A stretch of DNA of 64,000 nucleotides. It comes from Exiguobacterium qingdaonense (lineage in GTDB: Bacteria; Bacillota; Bacilli; Exiguobacteriales; Exiguobacteriaceae). The position numbers and the translations under genes were made by a program. Below are positions 1-8,491 of the stretch, piece by piece. Each line of letters opens with the position of its first letter. The stretch's first letter is position 1. The notes beneath the pieces were generated by a model, which worked only from the letters and a program-made list of their open reading frames with translations, was not told the DNA's origin and did no database searches. Location: the NCBI RefSeq assembly GCF_018617855.1, contig NZ_JACSKY010000003.1, positions 124,001-188,000 on the forward strand. Direction: 5' to 3'.

Positions 1-193
1 GACTCGCCTGACAGAACGGTCACGTATTCCCGTCCTGGCAGGATTCGGGGTGCATCGTCCGGAGCAGGTACAAACGTTGGGATCTGTATGTGACGGTGTC
101 ATCGTTGGAAGCTTTATCGTCGAGGCGCTTCATGAAGGAAGGAAAGAGGATGTCGCCACATTGATTCGTTCTGCGAAACAAGTGCATGCATAA
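1..193 (+). CDS. trpA: Tryptophan synthase alpha chain, C-terminal fragment (5' end outside window)
   Basis: The reading frame is open from base 2 to the TAA at 191-193 and gives the last 63 residues. They carry the late TrpA barrel motifs: PVLAGFGV, then HRPEQV, then DGVIVGSFIVE, which form the phosphate-binding end of the TIM barrel. TrpA cleaves indole-3-glycerol phosphate to indole for the beta subunit in the last step of tryptophan synthesis. A bidirectional hairpin terminator follows directly, so this is probably the last gene of a trp operon lying to the left. The assignment rests on motif recognition; only the C-terminus is visible. Confidence 0.93.
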   Translation, partial: TRLTERSRIPVLAGFGVHRPEQVQTLGSVCDGVIVGSFIVEALHEGRKEDVATLIRSAKQVHA

Positions 194-230
194 ATAAACC
201 AGCGCTTCAGACGAAGCGCTAGTTTATTTA
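194..230. terminator. Bidirectional terminator between trpA and the antiporter
   Basis: The arms AGCGCTTC and GAAGCGCT form a stem around AGAC, extended outward by A/T pairs (AAAC and GTTT) that end in T-rich runs on both strands. It sits exactly between two convergent stop codons. Confidence 0.85.
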
Positions 231-1727
231 TAACTCTACCCGTTCAAGACCGTCTTCGCCGAAACGTTTATCGAGCTGGTCGTGGCGATACATCGATGCG
301 AGCACGTATAAGAGGTCACCTTGTTCGATTGCCGTCTGTCCATTCGGTGGAATCAAATATTCATTGCGGACAATTGCATTCACGACAGTGTTCGGAGGGA
401 GGGTGATGTCTGCTAGCGTGTTCCCGATCATCGAGGAGCTCTCGGTAACGACATAAGGGACGAGTTTATGTTGAGACTGTTTGCTCGAAACGAGAGCAAT
501 GGTGTACGGGGACCGAATTTGATCAGGTCCGAGTAATCCTAGTTTTTCGGCAAGTGGGGTCAACGTCGTTCCTTGAATCAATGCACTCGTCACGACGACG
601 AAGAAGACGGCATTGAACAACAGTTGGCTATTCTCTGTACCTGCAATGAGTGGGAAAGTTGCGAGCACAATTGGAACGGCTCCTTTTAGACCGGCCCATG
701 AAATAAAAAATTTCTCTTTTCTCGTGAAAGACATACCGAGCGTTGATAAATAGACGGCGATTGGACGAGCGAGAAACATCAGGACAAATGAAATGAGGAG
801 ACCTTTCCAAATCAAATCAGGTTCGATGAGTTGACGCGGGAAAACGAGTAACCCAAGGATGACGAACATGATGATTTGCATAATCCAAGCAAGTGCCTCT
901 GAAAATTGAACAATCGTCACTTCGTGTGCCGTATGTGCGTTTCCGACAATCATTGCAGCGACATAGACGGCCAATAAGCCGCTTCCTAACAAATATGCGG
1001 TAAGACCATATGTCAAAAATGCCATTGAAATCATGAGGACGGCATGCAGTCCGCTCGACTCGAGTCTCAGGTGGTTCAACATGAGGCGAGATAATTGGCC
1101 GAGTAAAAGTCCGACGAGTGTGCCGACGACGATTTGAAGAATAAACATCCATATACCATCCCATATGGTCGTTTCGGGTTTCATCATAAAGTCGAGTGCA
1201 AGGATCGTCAAAAACATCGCCATTGGGTCGTTCGTGCCGGACTCGGCTTCGAGTGTCGCACCGACTTTCGGTGAGATATTCTTTCCTTTAAACGCGGTGA
1301 AGACGGCCGCCGCATCGGTCGAGCCGATAATTGCACCGAATAGGAAAGCTTCAATCCAATCGAAACCAAATACGAAACGAACGGCGATCGCAACAACGGT
1401 CGTCGTGATCAATACACCGAACGTCGCGAGTGAAGCGGCTGGAGCAAGCACGCTCCGAATCGACGACCATTTCGTTTGAAGTCCCCCTTCAAACAAGATG
1501 ACAATCAAGGCGGCGACTCCGATAAGTTGGGCTAGATTCGAGTCATCAAAGAAGACGAGGCCAGTGATGTCACTCCCCATGACCATCCCAATCCCCATAA
1601 ACAAGATCAAAGCAGGTAAGCCGAATCGAGTCGAGATTCGTGTCGCCATGACACCTGCGACGAGAAGTGAACCAAAAAGTAAAACGAGTATATCGGTGTT
1701 CAAAGCAGGCACGGGCAAACACATCAC
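228..1727 (-). CDS. Monovalent cation:proton antiporter, CPA1/NhaP2 (CvrA) type with C-terminal TrkA-C domain
   Basis: This integral membrane exchanger of about 499 residues probably exports K+ or Na+ for H+. Residues about 10-395 are hydrophobic and resolve into a dozen or so helices. The central stretch GSTDAAAVF and the later ESGTNDPMA are the cation-binding and transport motifs of the CPA superfamily. The soluble tail (about 400-495) looks like a TrkA-C regulatory domain, as in NhaP2/KhtU-type exchangers. GTG (1727) and ATG (1724) are adjacent possible starts behind AGAAAGGACG; the ATG is the likelier. The gene stands alone and converges on trpA. The ion specificity cannot be told from sequence. 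Confidence 0.88.
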   Translation of the reverse strand: MMCLPVPALNTDILVLLFGSLLVAGVMATRISTRFGLPALILFMGIGMVMGSDITGLVFFDDSNLAQLIGVAALIVILFEGGLQTKWSSIRSVLAPAASLATFGVLITTTVVAIAVRFVFGFDWIEAFLFGAIIGSTDAAAVFTAFKGKNISPKVGATLEAESGTNDPMAMFLTILALDFMMKPETTIWDGIWMFILQIVVGTLVGLLLGQLSRLMLNHLRLESSGLHAVLMISMAFLTYGLTAYLLGSGLLAVYVAAMIVGNAHTAHEVTIVQFSEALAWIMQIIMFVILGLLVFPRQLIEPDLIWKGLLISFVLMFLARPIAVYLSTLGMSFTRKEKFFISWAGLKGAVPIVLATFPLIAGTENSQLLFNAVFFVVVTSALIQGTTLTPLAEKLGLLGPDQIRSPYTIALVSSKQSQHKLVPYVVTESSSMIGNTLADITLPPNTVVNAIVRNEYLIPPNGQTAIEQGDLLYVLASMYRHDQLDKRFGEDGLERVEL

Positions 1728-1865
1728 GTCCTTTCTAATAGGAAACTATTGAGTTCATTGTACCATGAAATCGTCTTAACTTTCAGAATTGAAGATTATA
1801 CAAACCATACACATTGGAATTATGAGTTATCGATATGGTAAAGTTAGAACATCATAGGAGGAGGG

Positions 1866-2810
1866 ATGATGATGTCTAAAATTCACGTCATTCATGAGAA
1901 CGAGGAATGGACGAACCACCTTGTTCACCGCTTGGAAGAATTGAAATTACCGTACGAATTGTGGCATTTGGATCAAGGGACGATTGACTTGGAGGCGGCG
2001 CCTCCAGAAGGCGTTTTTTATAATCGGATGAGCGCTTCTTCGCATACGCGCGGACATCGCTACGCACCTGAATTGACGGAAGGGGTCCTCGCTTGGCTAG
2101 AAGCGCATGATCGCACCGTGTTCAATGGTACACGTGCCATTCGATTGGAAGTGAGTAAAGTCAATCAATATACGGCGCTTCGACGCGAGGGAATCCGGGT
2201 GCCAAAGACGATTGCGGCAGTTGGTAAGGAGCAAATCATCGAGGCGGCCGAAAATTTAGGGGTCACACCATTCATCACGAAACATAATCGTGCCGGGAAA
2301 GGGCTCGGGGTTCAATTGTTCCATACCATCGATGGCTTGAAAGAATACGTGTATGGCGCCTCGTTCGAAGACTCGATTGACGGGATCACGCTCATCCAGC
2401 AATACATCGAAGCACCTGAACCGTATATCACCCGATGTGAGTTCATCGGTGGAAAGTTCATGTATGCGGTCCGCGTTGATACATCGGAAGGATTCGAGCT
2501 TTGTCCGGCAGATGCATGCTCGATTGAAGACCAGTTTTGCCCGGTCGGCGAGACCCCGCCGGCCAAATTTGAAATCATCGAAGGGTTCGATGACCCGATC
2601 ATTCCGCGACTCGAAAGGTTTCTCCGAGTAAATTCAATTGATATCGCGGGAATTGAGATTATTCGCGACCGAGACGGCAGTGTCTATGCCTACGATGTCA
2701 ATACGAACACGAACTATAATTCTGATGCAGAAGCGACAGCAGGGCGTTTCGGGATGCTCGAATTGGCCACTTTCTTAGGAGATGCGCTACACGTCACCGC
2801 AACGAAATAA
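1866..2810 (+). CDS. ATP-grasp ligase, RimK / alpha-L-glutamate ligase-like
   Basis: A soluble protein of about 314 residues with the organisation of RimK-type carboxylate-amine ligases: an N-terminal pre-ATP-grasp half, then FITKHNRAGKGLGVQLF (nucleotide-binding Lys and Gly-rich loop, about 138-154), and the metal-binding end YDVNTNTNYN (about 280-290), where Asp and Asn replace the usual E-x-N arrangement. Such enzymes join amino acids or peptides through an acyl-phosphate; the substrate here is unknown. Three in-frame ATGs (1866, 1869, 1872) follow AGGAGGAGGG; the second or third is best spaced. It is monocistronic with a strong terminator after it. Confidence 0.8.
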   Translation: MMMSKIHVIHENEEWTNHLVHRLEELKLPYELWHLDQGTIDLEAAPPEGVFYNRMSASSHTRGHRYAPELTEGVLAWLEAHDRTVFNGTRAIRLEVSKVNQYTALRREGIRVPKTIAAVGKEQIIEAAENLGVTPFITKHNRAGKGLGVQLFHTIDGLKEYVYGASFEDSIDGITLIQQYIEAPEPYITRCEFIGGKFMYAVRVDTSEGFELCPADACSIEDQFCPVGETPPAKFEIIEGFDDPIIPRLERFLRVNSIDIAGIEIIRDRDGSVYAYDVNTNTNYNSDAEATAGRFGMLELATFLGDALHVTATK

Positions 2811-2836
2811 GGGTCAGGCGCTCGCCTGACCCTTTT
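2811..2836. terminator. Terminator after the ATP-grasp gene
   Basis: A perfect ten-base stem, GGGTCAGGCG / CGCCTGACCC, with a two-base loop region, followed by TTTT. It also holds the stop codon of the small minus-strand gene. Confidence 0.9.
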
Positions 2837-2960
2837 GCTGTGTATGTTTAAGTTGCTCTTCAAATCGATGTTGGACTAATTCTGCTGTCGGTGTCGTTCG
2901 TTCGATGAACGAATTTAAACGTTCCGCAGTGTCTCGATCGTTTTCTTTGAACACGCGCAT
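2814..2960 (-). CDS. Small hypothetical protein, 48 aa
   Basis: This short gene runs from an ATG at 2960 to a TGA at 2816-2814. It begins MRVFKENDRD and ends QQKGQASA, and is highly charged with no membrane segment. Its reality is supported by an ideal ribosome-binding site, GAGGTG, seven bases before the ATG, by an uninterrupted frame, and by its fit in the gap between two convergent genes, with its stop codon buried in the terminator hairpin. I do not recognise a family. The Arg- and Glu-rich helical pattern could suit a small partner protein, but no function can be assigned. Confidence 0.6.
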   Translation of the reverse strand: MRVFKENDRDTAERLNSFIERTTPTAELVQHRFEEQLKHTQQKGQASA

Positions 2961-3035
2961 CGTTGTTCACCTCGTTGATCAGGATTATTTGCTTACATCA
3001 TCCTTAATTCCCGAAGTGCTATATGCGTAAACCTT

Positions 3036-3812
3036 TCACACGCTAAAGAATGTACTCAACTTTTCTTTCGGTAAGATGTTCCCGACATAAAACTCCCCGA
3101 ATTCTCCATACTTGGCGCTCACTTCGTCGAAGCGCATCTCATAGACGATCTTCTTGAACTGGAGTGAATCTTCAGCGAAGAGCGTGACGCCCCATTCCCA
3201 AGCATCGAACCCGGTCGACCCACCGATAAATTGTTGAATCTTGCCGGCATAGCTCCGGCCAATCATGCTGTGACGATACATGAGGTCTTTGCGCTCGTCC
3301 ATCGACAGCATATACCAGTTGTCTCCGTCACGACGAGCTTTACTCATCGGATAGAAGCAAATGTGTGCAGCTTTTGGTAACGTCGGATAGAGGCGTGAAC
3401 GGATATGAGGATTTTGGTACGGGTCTCCATCCCCAGATCCGCGATACATGCCGAGCTCGATGACCGAGACGTATGAATACGATGGAATCATATAGTCACA
3501 TAATGCTGTTTTGCGGAATGCGCGTTCGACTTCCTCAAGTTCATTGAATGTCGGACGAAGTACCATTAAAACGAGGTCTGCTTTTTGACCGAGAATGGAG
3601 TAGAAGGCATGGCTTCCCTCACCTTTTGTTTCTACTTCTTCAAGAGAAGCGAGAAACGTAGTGAACTCGTCAATCATTTGTTGGCGCTGATCGGCATCGA
3701 CGAGCTTCAAGCGAGCCCAATCGATTGTGCGGAAATCATGTAGTGAATACCAACCGTCTAATGTTGCGGCGGCATGTTGTGTTTCCGTTGTAGGTACAGG
3801 ACGTTCTGACAT
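3036..3812 (-). CDS. chdC: Coproheme decarboxylase (HemQ/ChdC)
   Basis: This 258-residue protein matches the chlorite-dismutase-fold HemQ family (B. subtilis YwfI), which decarboxylates coproheme to heme b in the last step of the Gram-positive heme pathway. Tyr142 lies in the [11 protein letters not shown] stretch where the radical-bearing Tyr of the family sits. His181 in [14 protein letters not shown] fits the axial heme ligand. Length is typical. An AAAGGAG site lies before the ATG at 3812. It is divergent from pta, the same neighbour pair as ywfI-pta in B. subtilis. Confidence 0.95.
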   Translation of the reverse strand: MSERPVPTTETQHAAATLDGWYSLHDFRTIDWARLKLVDADQRQQMIDEFTTFLASLEEVETKGEGSHAFYSILGQKADLVLMVLRPTFNELEEVERAFRKTALCDYMIPSYSYVSVIELGMYRGSGDGDPYQNPHIRSRLYPTLPKAAHICFYPMSKARRDGDNWYMLSMDERKDLMYRHSMIGRSYAGKIQQFIGGSTGFDAWEWGVTLFAEDSLQFKKIVYEMRFDEVSAKYGEFGEFYVGNILPKEKLSTFFSV

Positions 3813-3940
3813 AAAAAAACTCCTTTCGTGACTTGGCTTCGCCGTCTATTTTACCATACACGCTTTGGGCACTGGCAAATTTGAAACACTGTGAGTGTTA
3901 TCACGATTCACGAAGGGTAAAGAACAGAGGTAGACAGATA

Positions 3941-3954
3941 TGAAAACGCTACAA
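3941..3954 (+). promoter_or_regulatory. Candidate cre (CcpA) site upstream of pta
   Basis: TGAAAACGCTACAA has the TG...CG core of the catabolite-responsive element and differs by only two bases from the pta cre of B. subtilis as I remember it (TGAAAGCGCTATAA). Its centre lies about 60 bp before the start inferred from the -10 at 3996-4001, the distance expected for CcpA activation of pta. The match is by eye. Confidence 0.55.
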
Positions 3955-3972
3955 AAATGGCTGTATCAGTCA

Positions 3973-4001
3973 GTTTTGAAAAACTGTTCTATTCATATAA
4001 T
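3973..4001 (+). promoter_or_regulatory. Possible pta promoter with poor -35
   Basis: A consensus TATAAT lies at 3996-4001, with only GTTTTG at 17 bp upstream. A weak -35 fits dependence on an activator bound at the upstream cre. A second TATAAT at about 4065 is an alternative. Confidence 0.4.
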
Positions 4002-4148
4002 GACTGATTTCAAGCGATTTATGACGAAATGGGCAGAATAGTTTATTTTGAAAAGGGTACTGTGTATAATTGAAATCGCGTAAAGACACAAGTCAATGGC
4101 AAAACCATAGCATTCATGCTGTAAAATAAGAAAAGGGGTTCATTCGAT

Positions 4149-5138
4149 ATGAAATTATTTGAAACGTTGAAGCAGAAAGTCAGCCCGGTTCGTCCGAGCA
4201 TCGTCTTCCCAGAAGGCGTTGATGAGCGTGTTCTTGGAGCCGCTGTGCGATTGAAAGCAGACGGTATGGTGGAACCGATCGTGGTCGGGGCGAAAGCGGA
4301 CATCGAAGCGGTAGCGGCGAAACACGGTTTCGACCTTTCAGGTTTGACACAATATGACCCGGCAACATACGAAGACATTGATGTTCTCGTCGAATCATTC
4401 GTCGAGCGTCGTAAAGGGAAGGCAACGCCAGAACAGGCGCGCGAACTCCTTACATCAGACGTGAACTACTTCGGGACGATGCTCGTTCACACAGGAAAAG
4501 CAGAAGGTCTTGTCTCAGGCGCTATGCACGCGACGGCCAATACGGTACGTCCGGCACTTCAAATCATCAAAATGCAACCAGGTATCAAAAAGACGTCAGG
4601 TGTATTCATCATGGTGCGCGATGACGAACAATACGTCTTCTCTGACTGTGCGATCAACATCGCACCGGATGCAGCAGACTTAGCGGAGAACGCATTCTTG
4701 TCAGCAGCGACAGCGAAGACGTTCGGGATCGACCCACAAGTCGCGCTTCTTAGCTTCTCGACAAAAGGTTCTGCGAAGTCACCTGAAACAGAAAAAGTCG
4801 TGGAAGCGACACGTCTCGCGAAAGAAAAGTCACCGAACCTTCCAATCGACGGAGAACTTCAATTCGATGCGGCATTCGTCCCTAGCGTAGCGGCGAAGAA
4901 AGCACCGGGTTCTGACGTGGCTGGTAAGGCGAACGTATTCGTCTTCCCAAGTCTTGAAGCAGGGAACATTGGATACAAGATGGTTCAACGTTTCGGTGGA
5001 TTCGAAGCAATCGGCCCAATCCTTCAAGGTCTAAACAAGCCAGTAAATGACTTGTCACGTGGCTGTAACGAAGAGGACGTCTATAAATTGACACTCATCA
5101 CAGCAGCACAAGCAATCGACGAGCGCAACGAAGCGTAA
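4149..5138 (+). CDS. pta: Phosphate acetyltransferase
   Basis: Pta converts acetyl-CoA and phosphate to acetyl phosphate and CoA, feeding acetate overflow through AckA. The 329-residue product has the size of the short, single-domain Pta of Bacillus. It shows the family blocks VFPEGVDERV near the N-terminus, GLVSGAMHATANTVRPALQ in the middle and VFPSLEAGNIGYKMVQRFGG near the C-terminus. Start ATG 4149 follows AAAAGGGG at good spacing. The 336-base upstream gap holds a candidate cre and promoter, so carbon-dependent activation is likely. A terminator follows directly. Confidence 0.97.
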   Translation: MKLFETLKQKVSPVRPSIVFPEGVDERVLGAAVRLKADGMVEPIVVGAKADIEAVAAKHGFDLSGLTQYDPATYEDIDVLVESFVERRKGKATPEQARELLTSDVNYFGTMLVHTGKAEGLVSGAMHATANTVRPALQIIKMQPGIKKTSGVFIMVRDDEQYVFSDCAINIAPDAADLAENAFLSAATAKTFGIDPQVALLSFSTKGSAKSPETEKVVEATRLAKEKSPNLPIDGELQFDAAFVPSVAAKKAPGSDVAGKANVFVFPSLEAGNIGYKMVQRFGGFEAIGPILQGLNKPVNDLSRGCNEEDVYKLTLITAAQAIDERNEA

Positions 5139-5145
5139 GTCCGGG

Positions 5146-5173
5146 GCATCCTTCTTTGAAGGGTGCTTTTTTT
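5146..5173 (+). terminator. Terminator after pta
   Basis: The stem GCATCCTTC / GAAGGGTGC has a TTT loop and is followed by seven T. Confidence 0.92.
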
Positions 5174-5211
5174 GATGGCCCGTTATAAACTATTCAAGAA
5201 GGGGTGATGGA

Positions 5212-5931
5212 ATGGATGAACTAGATGAAAGTGTTTTGTTACCTGAAGGACATCGTTACGCCATGTTTGGTGGTGGGGATGACTACCCGATTAAGACTTA
5301 TTATGAAGGGGTATTTGAAACGGTCTTCATCGCGTTTCATCCATTCCTTTCTCCAATAGATCACTCCGCCGCAATTAATCGTTATGCCGATTTGGACAAA
5401 AACAAGGTAGAGCAACAATTTCGGGCCGTTACATGGGAAGAGATGAGGCAAAGACTCGGTTTTCGTGACGTGAGCCGTATCGACCATGCGCTCCGAACAA
5501 TGATTGAGGCACTGAAACCGCACGCTGAAGATCGAGCAGGGGCGAATCGAATCATCGAATATTGCGAACGTGAGAATGTGCTCCCACCAGGTGAAGGGGA
5601 ACTATCGAATCTACAAAAGAATCAAGTGTTGCGTGCACTCTTGGAGATGGGAGAAGGATGGATCTGGACCGGGGATGAATTTTGTACGGAACGGCATCTC
5701 ATCTATCTCAGTGAGGTGCTCGCTGCTGATACGTGGGGCATGCAACATCGGACGTTCTTCGGTTACGAACACGAATGGCTAATCCTATCACCTTGGGATA
5801 GCCATTTCACGTTGTTTTGTGGCAGTCGCGCATTTATCGAACAGGTCGTCGAACGATGCGAGCTCGAGGGCTTTTATTGTGACGCTGAGACGACCATCAA
5901 TTGGAGTTTGTCGGAGCGTAAGCTGAGGTAA
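5212..5931 (+). CDS. Hypothetical protein, resembles DUF2711 family
   Basis: A 239-residue soluble protein without signal peptide or membrane segments. Its C-terminal part (WDSHFTLFCGS ... LEGFYCDAETTINW) and middle part (FCTERHLIYLSEVL) recall the uncharacterised DUF2711 proteins of Bacillus from memory; no function is known for them. Start ATG 5212 follows AAGAAGGGGTGATGG. It lies between the pta terminator and the rhodanese gene, 38 bases before the latter, and may share its transcript. Frame and codon use look like a normal host gene. Confidence 0.6.
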   Translation: MDELDESVLLPEGHRYAMFGGGDDYPIKTYYEGVFETVFIAFHPFLSPIDHSAAINRYADLDKNKVEQQFRAVTWEEMRQRLGFRDVSRIDHALRTMIEALKPHAEDRAGANRIIEYCERENVLPPGEGELSNLQKNQVLRALLEMGEGWIWTGDEFCTERHLIYLSEVLAADTWGMQHRTFFGYEHEWLILSPWDSHFTLFCGSRAFIEQVVERCELEGFYCDAETTINWSLSERKLR

Positions 5932-5969
5932 ACTAAAAGAGGAATCCATGATTGAAAGGGGAACTATGT

Positions 5970-6269
5970 ATGCAAAGCATTCATGCGACAGAATTACGAG
6001 AAAAGTTAGAGAACGGGGAGTCCCTCCACATCATCGACGTGCGCGAACAAGATGAATATGACGCAGGACATATTCCGAACGTACCACTTTATCCATTATC
6101 AGAGTTTCCACAAGTGACAGAAAAGTTGGCACAAGATAATGTGTATCACGTCATCTGTCGATCAGGGGGACGGAGTCAAACGGCGTGCGATTACTTAGAG
6201 TCACAAGGCTACAAAGTCATCAACGTCGACGGTGGCATGCTCGCTTGGGATGGCGACATCGAAGCGTGA
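5970..6269 (+). CDS. Rhodanese-like domain protein
   Basis: A single-domain rhodanese of 99 residues. IIDVREQDEYDAGHIPNV is the N-terminal CH2A-like motif and VICRSGGRSQTA is the active-site loop with the catalytic Cys that carries persulfide sulfur. Such stand-alone proteins (YtwF/PspE-like) move sulfane sulfur in the cytoplasm. The ATG at 5970, eight bases after AAAGGGG, is preferred over an upstream TTG. The stop overlaps the start of the next small membrane gene (TGATG), which suggests translational coupling. Confidence 0.9.
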   Translation: MQSIHATELREKLENGESLHIIDVREQDEYDAGHIPNVPLYPLSEFPQVTEKLAQDNVYHVICRSGGRSQTACDYLESQGYKVINVDGGMLAWDGDIEA

Positions 6270-6433
6270 TGCTAGAAAATCCTTGGGTCGTCGTGCCGCT
6301 TCTCATCGTGCTTTACCTCACGGTCTATGCCGCGGTGAAGCGATTTGATTGGGAGAAGTGGCGACTCGTCTGGGCGGTCTGGGTGATGTTGATCATCATC
6401 CTATTGACGATGGAACTTGTAACAAGTCTATAA
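6269..6433 (+). CDS. Small membrane protein, 54 aa, coupled to rhodanese
   Basis: This gene starts at an ATG that shares its A with the TGA of the rhodanese gene. It encodes 54 residues with two predicted membrane helices (about 6-23 and 35-53) joined by a short basic/acidic turn KRFDWEKW. There is no good ribosome-binding site of its own, so expression probably depends on coupling. Function unknown. Its tie to a rhodanese hints at a membrane partner in sulfur handling, but that is only context. Confidence 0.6.
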   Translation: MLENPWVVVPLLIVLYLTVYAAVKRFDWEKWRLVWAVWVMLIIILLTMELVTSL

Positions 6434-6470
6434 AAATGCGGAACCTTCTTAATGAGGTTCCGCATTTTTT
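6434..6470. terminator. Bidirectional terminator, rhodanese operon / folE2
   Basis: The long stem AAAAATGCGGAACCT / AGGTTCCGCATTTTT has a loop of about eight bases and T-runs on both strands. It lies between convergent genes. Confidence 0.92.
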
Positions 6471-7380
6471 ATGCGTCGTTGCGCTTATCAAATGTGATTG
6501 ATGCGATCGCATCATGCTGGTGAATGGATTCTTCATTACGGCATTCGACGAAGAAGTTCACGACTTGTTTCATCTCGTACAAGTCCGCCGCGATCAGGCG
6601 AACCATATCCTCGACGAAACGTGGGTTTTCGTACGCGATTTCTGTCGCACGTTTTTCATCCGGGCGTTTAAGGACCGGGTGAAGTGGTGCTGAGGCGTTC
6701 GACTCCGCTGCATCGAGAAGTGCTACACGCCAGTCAAATCCATCCATCAATGTCTCATCAAGACCTGCTTCAATCGTGATGTAACCGCGTTGGTTATGGG
6801 CGCTGTATTCACTGATTTCTTTTGAACATGGGCATAGTGTCGTGACGTTGATGATGAGACCGACCGTCACATTCGCGACGCCTGTTTCAAGATTGTACGT
6901 CACGCGATGCATGACGTCCGCGTTCATCAAGCCGCTAAGCCCTGTCGCGGGCGCTTTACGCGTGAAGAACCAAGGATAACGGATTGTCAACTGTCCTTCC
7001 GTTTGTTCCATTCGTTCCGCGAGCTCCTGCGCGAACTCAATCAACGAATGATTCGAGACCGTCCATCCTTGTTGATGGTACGCATCGAGTTGTTCTGTCA
7101 AACGAGACATGTTAATTCCTTTACGGTCTTGGACGAGCGATGTCGTCAATTCGAATGTGGCGACCGTAGATTGAACCCCATCCGATGTTTCGACGTTCAC
7201 GGGATGCTTCACGTTCGAGATGCCGACGCTATCGAGTGCGAATAAGAAGTTTTTCGGTGTATTTTGTAAATCGACCATCTGTTCTTTCTCGGTCGGCTTT
7301 GTTCCTTTAATCGGCGGGACCGACCCGAACAATTTATGTCGTTCTGCTTTTGTAGGTAAAGCGACATGGCTTGTAGACAT
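6469..7380 (-). CDS. folE2: GTP cyclohydrolase FolE2 (type IB)
   Basis: FolE2 makes 7,8-dihydroneopterin triphosphate from GTP, the first step of folate (and queuosine precursor) synthesis, using a metal other than the strict zinc of FolE1. The 303-residue length is typical. The metal and catalytic region TTLCPCSKEISEYSAHNQRG is intact, with the key Cys and the HNQRG block. In many bacilli folE2 is induced in zinc shortage; I saw no clear Zur palindrome upstream. Start ATG 7380 follows AAAAAAGGAG. A small hairpin precedes the ribosome-binding site. Confidence 0.95.
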   Translation of the reverse strand: MSTSHVALPTKAERHKLFGSVPPIKGTKPTEKEQMVDLQNTPKNFLFALDSVGISNVKHPVNVETSDGVQSTVATFELTTSLVQDRKGINMSRLTEQLDAYHQQGWTVSNHSLIEFAQELAERMEQTEGQLTIRYPWFFTRKAPATGLSGLMNADVMHRVTYNLETGVANVTVGLIINVTTLCPCSKEISEYSAHNQRGYITIEAGLDETLMDGFDWRVALLDAAESNASAPLHPVLKRPDEKRATEIAYENPRFVEDMVRLIAADLYEMKQVVNFFVECRNEESIHQHDAIASITFDKRNDA

Positions 7381-7399
7381 AATCGGATTCTCCTTTTTT

Positions 7400-7422
7400 A
7401 GAGTGGTTCAAACGCCCACCCT
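7400..7422 (-). other. Hairpin in folE2 leader just before the SD
   Basis: In the folE2 transcript the bases AGGGTGG and CCACTCT form a seven-pair stem (one G-U) with a nine-base loop, ending a few bases before the AAGGAG site. It could modulate initiation, or be chance. Confidence 0.3.
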
Positions 7423-7538
7423 TTCTTGTTAGGATTTTATCACGAAATGATGGCTAAACGGGTATGATTTTGCTCTCATAACATGTTTTGAATATGCAAC
7501 AGTTAAAAAAAAGTCCTTCATATATTGAAGAAAGAGGA

Positions 7539-7567
7539 TTGATTTACTTTGTGAACGAGACTAAAAT
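7539..7567 (+). promoter_or_regulatory. SigA-type promoter for the TerC gene
   Basis: TTGATT (7539-7544), a 17-base spacer and TAAAAT (7562-7567). The leader would be only about 65 bases, too short for a Mn-sensing yybP-ykoY riboswitch. Confidence 0.55.
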
Positions 7568-7637
7568 GTTCCTGTGAACTTAAAAAAGGACACCACTATT
7601 AAATATGAAGGAACTGAATCACAAAGGAGCTGTTTTT

Positions 7638-8468
7638 ATGGATTGGCAGTTAGTTTTGCAGTATGCCTGGATCATCGTCGTGCTCGTCGGGCTAGAAGGG
7701 TTGTTATCTGCAGACAACGCGCTCGTACTAGCCGTCATGGTCAAGCATTTACCGCGTACAGAACAGAAAAAAGCATTATTTTACGGGCTTCTTGGGGCAT
7801 TCGTTTTCCGATTTATCGCATTGTTCTTAATCTCGTTTTTAATTAACGTATGGCAAGTTCAGGCGCTCGGTGCGCTCTATTTAATCGGGATGAGTGCACG
7901 GCATCTGTATATGACTTATAAGGCCAGAAAGATGGAACCAATACAAGATTTGGCGGCCGAAGCGAAAGAAGAGACGGCCATCACTGAACGACCGGTCTCG
8001 AAAAAAGAATTTTGGCTCACCGTCGCCAAAGTCGAATTTGCGGACATCGCCTTCGCGGTCGATTCCATCTTAGCAGCGGTCGCGCTTGCGGTCAGCTTGC
8101 CGCCGCTCGGTCTAGGTGAAATCGGTGGAATTGACTCGGGTCAGTTCTTCGTCGTCTTGACAGGTGGACTCATCGGGGTCGTCTTGATGCGGTTTGCGGC
8201 GCGTATTTTCGTCAAGTTGCTCCATCAACGTCCGACGCTCGAGACAGCAGCCTTCCTCATCGTCGGTTGGGTCGGGGTCAAGTTGACAGTCCTCGTACTC
8301 GAGCATCCGGGATTCAAAGAGTTGATTGCCGATACACCGTTTGAAGTGATGGGACTTCCGGACGGCTTCGTCCACTCGGCAGCTTGGACGATTTTCTTCT
8401 GGTCGGTCATGGTCGGAATTGCGACATGGGGCTGGTTCTCATCGAAACCGACAGCGGTCAAACATTGA
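7638..8468 (+). CDS. TerC-family integral membrane protein (MeeF/MeeY-like)
   Basis: A TerC protein of 276 residues with about seven to eight membrane helices. The two Asp-containing signature helices are present: GLLSADNALVLAVM near residue 20 and VEFADIAFAVDSILAA in the middle. In B. subtilis the YceF and YkoY relatives help load secreted proteins with manganese and relieve Mn stress. ATG 7638 after AAAGGAG is preferred over the upstream frame start at 7605. It is monocistronic, with a promoter close upstream and a terminator after. Substrate by analogy only. Confidence 0.88.
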   Translation: MDWQLVLQYAWIIVVLVGLEGLLSADNALVLAVMVKHLPRTEQKKALFYGLLGAFVFRFIALFLISFLINVWQVQALGALYLIGMSARHLYMTYKARKMEPIQDLAAEAKEETAITERPVSKKEFWLTVAKVEFADIAFAVDSILAAVALAVSLPPLGLGEIGGIDSGQFFVVLTGGLIGVVLMRFAARIFVKLLHQRPTLETAAFLIVGWVGVKLTVLVLEHPGFKELIADTPFEVMGLPDGFVHSAAWTIFFWSVMVGIATWGWFSSKPTAVKH

Positions 8469-8491
8469 ATCAAATCGTCACAATCATCACG

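Noticed and set aside
7381-7520. Zur box upstream of folE2
   Set aside because: No AAATCGTAAT...ATTACGATTT-like dyad could be found; only a short hairpin near the ribosome-binding site.
7440-7637. yybP-ykoY (Mn) riboswitch before the TerC gene
   Set aside because: No GGGGAGUA-type core is present and the promoter at 7539-7567 leaves only about 65 bases of leader. The inverted pair TCCTTCATAT / ATATGAAGGA spans the promoter, so it cannot form in the transcript.
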